Source: Branchiostoma floridae
Lineage: Eukaryota > Chordata > Leptocardii > Amphioxiformes > Branchiostomatidae
Direction: 5' to 3'
Assembly: GCF_000003815.2 (NCBI RefSeq)
Contig: NC_049991.1
Span: forward strand, 19,213,307 to 19,277,306
Length of the DNA: 64,000 nt
The notes below the pieces were generated by a model. The model had not been told where the DNA came from. It ran no database searches and worked only from the letters and a program-made list of their open reading frames with translations. Positions 57,301-64,000 of this stretch are shown one piece after another. How positions within the stretch are numbered: the stretch's first letter is position 1; each line of letters begins with the position of its first letter. Both the position numbers and the translations under genes were made by a program.

Positions 57301-60300
57301 GGGGTTGAGACATAAACAATATTAATTGCATTATTTGTGAGCAGAAAAATGGAACCACATGCTATTAATAGTCTAATAAAATGTTGGAACATGGCATGAG
57401 CGGGCTCCTCTTCTGAGTACAGAAAGGAAATGTTTTATAACATTTAGTTATGACGTAGAAAATTTCAATTGTAAAATGTACCTTTATTAACATTGACAAA
57501 CAAATTGTTTTTCTATTCTTAATAAATGACAACAATACAGGTAAGTAAGGTGTGTTTCTTTTATAACAGGCCAGGTAAGACGCCGTACAGGTAAGTAAGG
57601 TGTGTTTCCTTTTATAGCAGACCAGGTAAGACACCGTACAGGTGAGTAAGGTGTGTTTCCTTTTATAGCAGACCAGGTAAGACACCGTACAGGTAAGTAA
57701 GGTGTGTTTTCTTTTATAGCAGACCAGGTAAGACACCGTACAGGTGAGTAACATGTGTTTCCTTTTATAGCAGACCAGGTAAGACACCGTACAGGTAAGT
57801 AAGGTGTATTTCCTTTTATAGCAGACCAGGTAAGACACCGTACAGGTGAGTAAAGTGTATATCCTTTGATTACAGAGCAGGTTAGACACCATACAGGTGA
57901 GTAACGTGTATTTCCTTTTATAACAGGCCAGGTAATACACCATACAGGTAAGTAAGGTGTGTTTCCTTTTATAGCAGACCAGGTAAGACACCGTACAGGT
58001 AAGTAAGGTGTGTTTTCTTTTATAGAAGACCAGGTAAGACACCGTACATGTGAGTAAGGTGTGTTTCCTTTTATAACAGGCCAGGTAAGACACCATACAG
58101 GTAAGTAAGGTGTGTTTCCTTTTATAGCAGACCAGGTAAGACACCGTACAGGTGAGTAACATGTATTTCCTTTGATTACAGACCATGTAAGACACCATAC
58201 AGGTGAGTAACGTGTATTTCCTTTGATTACAGACCAGGTAAGACACCGCACAGGTGAGTAAGGTGTATTTCCTTTGCATATAGACCAGATAGGGTGAGTA
58301 AAGCAACTTTACTTTGCCTATAGACCAGATAGGCCATTATACAGGTAAGTTAGGTGTCTTTCCTTCGCCTATATACCAGATAGGGCATTATACAGATAAG
58401 TAAGGTGTCTTTCCTTTGCCTATAGACCAGATAGGGCATTATACGGGTGAGTAAGGCGTCTTTCCTTTGCCTATAGACCAGATAGGGCATTATACGGGTG
58501 AGTAAGGCGTCTTTCCTTTGCCTATAGACCAGATAGGGCATGATACAGGTAAGTAAGGTGTCTTTCCTTTGCCTATAGACCAGTTATGGTATTATACAGG
58601 TGAGTAAAGCAACTTTCCTTTGCCTATATACCATATAGGCCATTATACAGGTGAGTAAGGTGTCTTTCCTTTGCCTATAGACCAGATAGGGCATTATACA
58701 GGTAAGTAAGGTGTCTTTCCTTTGCCTACAGACCAGATAGGTATTATACAGGTGAGTAAAGCAACTTTCCTTTGCCTATAGACCATATAGGCCATTATAC
58801 AGGTGAGTAATGCGTCTTTCCTTTGCCTATAGACAAGATAGGTATTATACAGGTGAGTAAAGCAACTTTCCTTTGCCTATAGACCAGATAGGGTATTATA
58901 CAGGTGAATAAGGTGTCTTTCCTTTGCCTATAGACCAGATAGGGCATTATACAGGTAAGTTAGGTGTCTTTCCTTTGCCTATAGACCAGATAGGGCATTA
59001 TACAGGTAAGTAAGGTGTCTCTCCTTTGCCTATAGACCAGATAGGGTATTTTACAGGTGAGTAAAGCAACTTTCCTTTGCCTATAGACCAGATAGGCCAT
59101 TAAACAGGTGAGTAATGCGTCTTTCCTTTGCCTATAGACCAGATAGGTATTATACAGGTGAGTAAAGCAACTTTCCTTTGCCTATAGACCAGATAGGGCA
59201 TTATACAGGCAAGTAAAGCGTCTTTCCTTTGCCTATAGACCAGATAGGGCATTGTACAGGTAAGTTAGGTGTCTTTCCTTTGCCTATAGACCAGATAGGG
59301 GATTATACGGGTGACTAAGCTGTCTTTCCTTTGCCTATAGACCAGATCGGGCTTTAAACCGGTTCATAAGGAGCCTTTCCTTCCCTTATGGCCCGGACAG
59401 GAGATAATCCACTCAACTAAGGGGAATTTACCTTCTGCCCGAGCACCAAACCACCGGAAAACGACCTCAAAAAACGGTGATACTCCGCCGCATCGGGCCC
59501 AAACCAAAAANNNNNNNNNNNNNNNNNNNNNNNNNNNNNNNNNNNNNNNNNNNNNNNNNNNNNNNNNNNNNNNNNNNNNNNNNNNNNNNNNNNNNNNNNN
59601 NNNNNNNNNNACCTGTATAATGCCCTATCTGGTATATAGGCGAAGGAAAGACACCTTACTTACCTGTATAATGGCCTATCTGGTATATAGGCAAAACAAA
59701 GTTGCTTTACTCACCCTATCTGGTCTAAATGCAAAGGAAACACACCTTACTCACCTGTGCGGTGTCTTACCTGGTCTGTAATCAAAGGAAATACACGTTA
59801 CTCACCTGTATGGTGTCTTACATGGTCTGTAATCAAAGGAAATACATGTTACTCACCTGTACGGTGTCTTACCTGGTCTGCTATAAAAGGAAACACACCT
59901 TACTTACCTGTACGGTGTCTTACCTGGCCTGTTATAAAAGGAAACACACCTTACTCACCTGTACGGTGTCTTAGCTGGTCTGCTATAAAAGGAAACACAC
60001 CTTACTTACCTGTACGGTGTCTTACCTGGTCTGCTATAAAAGGAAACACACCTTACTCACCTGTACGGTGTCTTACCTGGTCTGCTATAAAAGGAAACAC
60101 ACCTTACTTACCTGTACGGCGTCTTACCTGGCCTGTTATAAAAGAAACACACCTTACTTACCTGTATTGTTGTCATTTAGTAAGAAGAGAAAAACAATTT
60201 GTTTGTCAATGTTAATAAAGGTACATTTTACAATTGAAATTTTCTACGTCATAACTAAATGTTATAAAACATTTCCTTTCTGTACTCAGAAGAGGAGCCC

Positions 60301-62478
60301 GCTCATGCCATGTTCCAACATTTTATTAGACTATTAATAGCATGTGGTTACATTTTTCTGCACACAAATAATGCAATTAATATTGTTTATGTCTTAACCC
60401 CTTCCAGTACTTTAAAAATATTTAGGAAGTGAAATGAAATACATTTTGTATTTGAAATAAGTTTGTACACACTGTAACAGATACTCATCTAATCAAATCC
60501 TCATTTTAGCAATGTTTCTGTGATAAATAAAGATAAGAAAAGTCCAGTTTGGTGAAGAGTTATTATTATAATGTAAATAGTATTGTTAATAATGAATAGC
60601 TATGTTTTTCTAGTATTGGTTACCTGCCCCTAGTCAGGTTTATAACACTAATGTGTCTGAGCCTTTTGTACATTATTGGGCACTGAGGAGAATCAATATC
60701 CATATTTGCACTAAGTTCCTCAAACCTGGGTAATTATAGCACAGAAATAAGGACCACATTGTAAATATCAGTCAGATGATAGCACTATGAATTGAAAATC
60801 TTGTTCAGAATTCACTCTAAAATGGTTGTATGATAAGCTATGCTACAACAGTCCCTTCCGCGATACTTATAGAACAGTCCCGCAAGGAGGTCACATGACT
60901 AGTGCCCGCCATTTTGAATTGCCATTGTTAATGTATGGCAGTATCGGCGGCGTACGTTTTGACCAAAAACAGGGACTTAAAATGCTTGTAAAGCACGGAA
61001 ACTCCGTACACATCAATGGGACACCATCTTGAACATGTTTGTGGCGGTAGGTTTAGGTGTCGTTGCGCGACGGCTGATATTTTTGTGGATATAGTGGGCA
61101 TTCGCTAAAAAGACATTTTGCTGGGCGTTCGCTAAAAAGACCATCAAGAATCGAAAACTTTGATTTATGTCACTTCGGGTCGATGGATTGACTTGAAACT
61201 CAGGATTGATACATGGGAGCACAACGTGAACATATTCCAAGCAAAAAAAATGAGATTCGTGCAGCGCGGACTTCTCTAGAGTGGGCGTTTGTGGGCATTC
61301 GCTAAAAAGACCCTCCCCTACAATAGTCACTTACTGCGACTCACCAATACGTTTGGACTCCCTATTTTAAAATCCTAGCTAAAAGTCTGCAGCAGGGCTA
61401 GCCCTTTGTAATAGCCATAGGCTAGTTGGGCAGCCCTGGCTGTGCGTGCTGAACAGCCAAACCAATAAATAAACACTTAATGTCTTTTATCTTCCACTTC
61501 CAAATTGTATGTTAGTCTACAACAAATGTGACAGCCCTAAATTGTGGGGAATTATTCTTCCAGTTTTAACTTAAGTGCACACTGACTGTTTGACACTCTA
61601 AGTTAAAGAAGAGAAACAGTTGAAAAGTAATCAAGTACTCACTGTTGCTCTCAAGTAAGGTCCCCAGGTATTCACATAGTCTGAAACAACCAAGTGACAA
61701 CAGATCATTGCTTTTAACAGTCTTTTGTTTGTTCAAGTTTTTGTCATCATCAAAGACCACAAGTCACCTTGTCAAGTAGTTCAGGTTCTATACTGGAGCA
61801 GTAAATAAAGCTCTATCTGTACCTGTACCTTTACCTGATGTTACGTTTTAGGTATAATGCTAGTTCACCTTTATCCGCAGGATAACCTATATATATCTGT
61901 TGCTTTCAGAAATGAGTACATGTATTTAGGGATATCAGATCGACGGACAGTCGATAGTCTCAAACTACAATAGTTTGAACATATTACAACTTGAAACCAC
62001 CGTCTGTCGACTTGATATCCCTTAACACCATGTGGGTAAACACAACGAATATAGGTTACTTACTTACTTGTTACTTGGGCCCTTTGTTCCGGGCGGAACA
62101 TAGGCCACCGATGATTGCCCTCCACAGTACACGTCTCTGGGCCTTACCCTGCAGATAAAGTTGAACTAGCATTTTCTAGCCCTATAAACAAGTAGACTAT
62201 TGTTGTGGTCCCCCGACACTAAGAGAAGAGTCGGCCGTCCAAGCTCAACTCTCAAGAAGCTCATTGAGGACGAAACAGGACTGGAGGGGAAAGGTCTTCT
62301 TTCCGCGATGAAGGACAGGCAGTTTTGGAGGGCCAACTTCGTTTGCTCCACCTCTCAAGAGGATGAAAGATGATGATGATGATAAACAAGTAACGGCCCA
62401 CTCACCCATGGCTGATATCCAGGAGTCCCCCAGAGCCACACCCTTCAGGTTACACTTTACATCCCCCTGCTTCACTGC
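48356..62478 (-). CDS. SCPEP1: Retinoid-inducible serine carboxypeptidase, C-terminal 60% (5' partial)
   Basis: Nine minus-strand exons join in frame: 62478-62406, 61680-61643, 55633-55505, 52890-52794, 50874-50761, 50228-50166, 49784-49707, 49272-49118, 48418-48356 (TGA). This yields 269 residues, compared with about 450 for vertebrate SCPEP1, so the N-terminus and catalytic-Ser exon lie beyond the window. Family-defining stretches: GVALGDSWIS, WGPYL, NGVSFYNIL, LMNGPIKKYL, GDFMKPVI, VYNGQLDLI with the catalytic Asp, FYWILDAGHMVPAD with the catalytic His. S10 peptidases of this type act in lysosomes or the secretory route and trim C-terminal residues. Introns hold a 1.6-kb minisatellite, a near-5-kb foldback element and several MITEs. 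Conserved splice phases argue for an active gene. Confidence 0.93.
48605..48780. repeat. Diverged relative of the 1650-2078 foldback
   Basis: AGCAATTACTCAAGCAAG at the left is partly inverted at the right (CTTGCTGTGAGTAATTGCT), followed by GTATCTTATTATTTCTACTC and GGATGTCTAACC as in 2078-2102. Hammerhead core is not preserved. Confidence 0.5.
49918..50129. mobile_element. MITE with TACTGTAAATGCA ends
   Basis: TACTGTAAATGCA at the left and TGCATATACAGTA at the right, about 210 bp; interior has repeated CCACCGCGAA/TTCGCGGTGG. TA at both ends fits a mariner-like element. Confidence 0.65.
51005..52600. repeat. G-rich minisatellite in SCPEP1 intron
   Basis: About 1.6 kb of units of 20 to 30 bp built from CAGGGACAGGGAAACAYAGT and CAGCACCAGGGAAAGGG. 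Variant units occur in higher-order blocks; the middle (51460-51690) is dominated by the ATAGTYAGGGACAGGGAAAC type. Plus-strand open frames of up to 205 codons follow from absence of stops in the unit. Confidence 0.95.
53092..53436. mobile_element. hAT-like MITE, TGCACC family (copy 2)
   Basis: CAGGGCTCGAAATTC start and ATTTTGAGCCCTG end. 5-bp flanks AGTAT match on both sides. Repeated GGTGCACC near both ends. Confidence 0.75.
53871..54974. mobile_element. hAT-like MITE, CTTGCC family (copy 4), interrupted
   Basis: Left end CAGGGTTGGACAAG and right end CTTGTCCGACCCTG. A different element (54203-54924) splits it. Outer flanks do not match. Confidence 0.65.
54203..54924. mobile_element. Nested element with TAGAGTC ends
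   Basis: About 24-bp inverted termini: TAGAGTCAATTCC plus CACCGAG at the left, CTCGGTAATATGG plus GACTCTA at the right. Interior is rich in GTTTGAAC and TGTTGGAACA palindromic pieces; no coding capacity seen. Confidence 0.65.
55743..55970 (-). repeat. Two partial copies of an SCPEP1 exon edge
   Basis: 55743-55800 and 55907-55970 copy the acceptor and first ~55 nt of exon 55633-55505 (minus strand CAG then TCCCTACTGGACCATG). Spacing from the real exon and each other is about 165 bp. Neither contains the exon's second half or donor. Confidence 0.88.
57541..59350 (+). repeat. 51-bp tandem repeat with splice-like motifs (left block)
   Basis: About 35 units. In 57541-58260 units read CAG-GTAAGTAAGGTGTG, then TTTCCTTTTATAG, CAGACCAG and GTAAGACACC. 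From 58260 units read CAG-GTRAGTAARG, TTTCCTTTGCCTATAG and ACCAGATAGGGCATTATA. Each unit thus has a consensus-like donor and a pyrimidine-rich acceptor. Because 51 is a multiple of 3, minus-strand frames stay open for up to 313 codons. Confidence 0.93.
59351..59510. other. Degraded sequence before assembly gap
   Basis: Repeat units become progressively unlike the consensus toward the gap, with loss of periodicity, as expected from poor base quality or a mis-assembled contig end. Confidence 0.6.
59511..59610. other. Assembly gap (100 N)
   Basis: Exactly 100 N, a conventional size for a gap of unknown length. It sits at the centre of the inverted repeat. Confidence 1.
59611..60165 (-). repeat. 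51-bp tandem repeat with splice-like motifs (right block, inverted)
   Basis: About 11 units, inverse of the left block, with both unit types present next to the gap and toward the arm. On the minus strand, the sense strand of SCPEP1, these read as donor/acceptor motifs. Confidence 0.92.
61857..62173. mobile_element. MITE, CTAGTTTACC family (copy 3)
   Basis: TGCTAGTTCACCTTTATCCG start and GTTGAACTAGCA end, interior CGTCTGTCGACTTGAT and GGATAACCTATAT. An insertion of LINE-like sequence (62060-62155) lies near its right end. Confidence 0.6.
62190..62385 (+). mobile_element. LINE C-terminal stub
   Basis: The plus frame shows RRVGRPSSTLKKLIEDETGL, AMKDRQFWRANFVCS and QEDER before a stop and a GATGATGATGATGATA tail. 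Clear match to the C-terminal tail of non-LTR reverse transcriptases. Confidence 0.72.
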
Positions 62479-62639
62479 CTGCAACAACACAATTTCTTTT
62501 GTTTATTGTTCTCTTAGTCCCTTGTTCTTTCAGTCATAGTTGCTAAAAAATGTCCCTAACATGAACTGGACAGCCATAAATATGACGAAAAAGCAGTGTT
62601 GGTTCGTTTCTCAAATTTGCTCATAGATGGCTCTAAAAT

Positions 62640-62800
62640 GCAACAGAGAGCCTCTAAATCTTAAAAAATTGTTGGGGGAGGCCCCCCAAACCCCCCAAAG
62701 AGAGGGGGGCAACCGTGCGAGAGTTTGGCCGCGTCTTGGTGCGCCCCCTGACCCAACCCCCCCCCCCCCCCCCCTTAGCAAATTTCTGGATCCGCCAGTG
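62640..62800. mobile_element. C/G-rich MITE end
   Basis: GGGGGAGGCCCCCCAAACC and a C16 run followed by AAATTTCTGGATCCGCCA, a terminus seen in many animal DNA elements. The left end is not defined. A similar patch occurs at 21700-21775. Confidence 0.4.
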
Positions 62801-63059
62801 AGTAGTGTCCAGACTATTTGATTTTACTGCTGCTGGGGTCCCTGACAAAGGTGGGCAGCACTCGGCTTGTCCTCACACACCACGCTTCCATGGGGCCTGT
62901 CCAGCAGGTTATGATTTAGGAAAAAGGCAAATTTTTAAAGAGGACCCTTTTTAACCAAAAATGATTTCACCAGGTTCAAATATAGGATATAGAACTGTTT
63001 TCTTTTACACAACACGATGCTTTGTTGCCTACCAGACATCTTCCTTGCTAGTAGGCATA

Positions 63060-63425
63060 TATAGAATACAACACGGTGTATTCCATATCACCCGAGGTAC
63101 CAGCCCGACCGTGGGTCGGATCGCCCGAGGGCAGAGGGTGATCCGACCCGCGGGAGGGCTGGGACCGCTACTTATCTCATACCCACTGTTTTGATGCGAA
63201 ATGCGCCAGAAGTTGAACAAATTTGTTGCCCTCGAAAAAAAAGCGTTGCAACAGTAATGTTCCAACATCCGAATCAGGTATTCGAACTTTCGATGCCGCC
63301 GTACTCGGCCCACTCGAAACAGTTCGATTCATTCGAATGGAGCCCGTGTGATAAGCCCGGGCCGTACGGAAAGTTATCAGCCGGTCCGGAACACCCGTAT
63401 CGAACGTTTTCGCGTCACGGGTATG
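63060..63425. mobile_element. Interspersed repeat, AATACAACACGGTG family (copy 2)
   Basis: Matches 17380-17720 along most of its length, with an extra GGTCGGATCGCCCGAGG-type segment. Contains the short palindrome GAATACAACACGGTGTATTC. Confidence 0.6.
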
Positions 63426-64000
63426 ACATAAACCATCTTATACACCACTGTGACCATTTACGCACGCACGGACGCCTATAAGTTTTCGTTTTTTCCTCGA
63501 ACCAATCTGGAGTGGAATTATTGCCTGCCACGGTGGTAATTGCTCCCACCATTAAGTCCTTCCGTGCCAGGCAGGCGGCCTATTAACCCTAACCCGCCCT
63601 AACACGGGACCTCAACTCTCCTCCTACATTGCCCCATGTGAGGCTATTTGGGGGGTAACCTCAAAGTAGAACTTAAAGAAGTAAATCGATGACAGAAGTA
63701 GAAGGCCAATATCAATTTTCCCATAACACATTACAGAAAAAGACAAGCCAAGGCAAGAAAGGGAATAATAATACATCAACCCAAGACAAAATAAGCTGCC
63801 CAATACATCATCNNNNNNNNNNNNNNNNNNNNNNNNNNNNNNNNNNNNNNNNNNNNNNNNNNNNNNNNNNNNNNNNNNNNNNNNNNNNNNNNNNNNNNNN
63901 NNNNNNNNNNNNTGATTTTCCTTACTTCTACAGGGGGTCAGGAAGTGGAAGTTAAGTTATATTGATCCAGTTCAGCTCACGGAAGACAGGGATGGACAAG
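63426..64000. other. Window end with second assembly gap
   Basis: No gene or repeat recognised. 100 N at 63813-63912. The window ends in GACAGGGATGGACAAG, which may begin another CTTGCC-family MITE. Confidence 0.5.

Larger units (their letters stand above)
56377..61314. mobile_element. Large foldback transposon with long inverted arms
   Basis: Unique outer arms 56382-57540 and 60165-61312 are inverted copies with very high identity (a few substitutions and a 4-bp indel seen). Inner parts are inverted blocks of a 51-bp tandem repeat meeting at an assembly gap. Outer ends start GGTCTTTTTAGCGAATGCCC; two more GTCTTTTTAGCGAA copies lie 165-200 bp inside each end. CCCCTACAATAG, single in the intact MITE, is present at both insertion borders (56365-56376 and 61315-61326), a 9-12-bp TSD. 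Long arms, inner tandem repeats and such a TSD recall foldback or Mutator-like elements. No transposase was seen. Confidence 0.8.
56106..61389. mobile_element. hAT-like MITE (CAGGCTTTTAGC family, copy 4) hosting a foldback element
   Basis: Left part 56106-56376 and right part 61315-61389 reconstruct the family when compared with 23512-23856 and 35677-36037. A perfect 8-bp TSD CAGCAGGG flanks it (56098-56105 and 61390-61397). Confidence 0.85.

Noticed and set aside
57365-58306. 313-codon minus-strand open frame with a repeated 17-residue motif
   Set aside because: It follows from a stop-free 51-bp tandem repeat; a second frame is also open over 254 codons, and no start, signal or domain logic is seen.
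57541-60165. CRISPR-like array
   Set aside because: Units are contiguous with no spacers, the genome is eukaryotic, and the repeats belong to a foldback element.
63689-63955. 88-codon open frame
   Set aside because: It runs through the 100-N gap and has no meaning as a protein.

Overview
This is eukaryotic, animal-type nuclear DNA. Genes are split into many short exons with GT-AG borders, spread through introns and spacers packed with repeats, and there are two 100-N assembly gaps (59511-59610 and 63813-63912). The gene content (a ZNF207/BuGZ orthologue, a serine carboxypeptidase, a PH/PTB-like plus death-domain adaptor) and the repeat style (many small hAT- and Harbinger-type MITEs, tRNA-derived SINEs, LINE 3' stubs) fit an invertebrate deuterostome. 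My best guess is a lancelet (Branchiostoma); this is inference and no marker gene was tested. Four protein-coding genes could be assembled exon by exon with consistent reading frame across every junction. (1) 2145-5353 (+): a small secreted, probably GPI-anchored protein with two alternative first coding exons. (2) 7130-23245 (-): a 12-exon, 805-residue adaptor with a PH-like N-terminus, a second PH/PTB-like domain, a long proline-rich region, a cluster of YxN tyrosine motifs and a C-terminal death domain. (3) 26389-37147 (+): ZNF207/BuGZ, nine exons, 498 residues, complete. (4) 48356-62478 (-): the last nine exons of a retinoid-inducible serine carboxypeptidase (SCPEP1-like); the 5' part lies outside the window. 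One clean tRNA-Glu(UUC) lies at 374-445. Genes 1/2 and 3/4 are arranged tail to tail; genes 2 and 3 are head to head across about 3 kb. The remaining sequence is mostly mobile DNA. Recurrent families, several with target-site duplications (TSDs) visible at both ends, include hAT-like MITEs with CAGGG or CAGGC termini, PIF/Harbinger MITEs with TTA/TAA TSDs, tRNA-derived SINEs, LINE reverse-transcriptase C-terminal stubs and several minisatellites. The most unusual structures are: a nearly 5-kb foldback element (56377-61314) inserted in a hAT MITE inside a carboxypeptidase intron, whose inner parts are about 45 copies of a 51-bp unit carrying consensus-like splice donor and acceptor motifs; an array of eight 152-bp units copied from the acceptor and 5' half of one adaptor exon (15083-16330); similar exon-edge duplications in ZNF207 and SCPEP1; and an inverted repeat just upstream of gene 1 whose arms each hold a hammerhead-ribozyme-like core.
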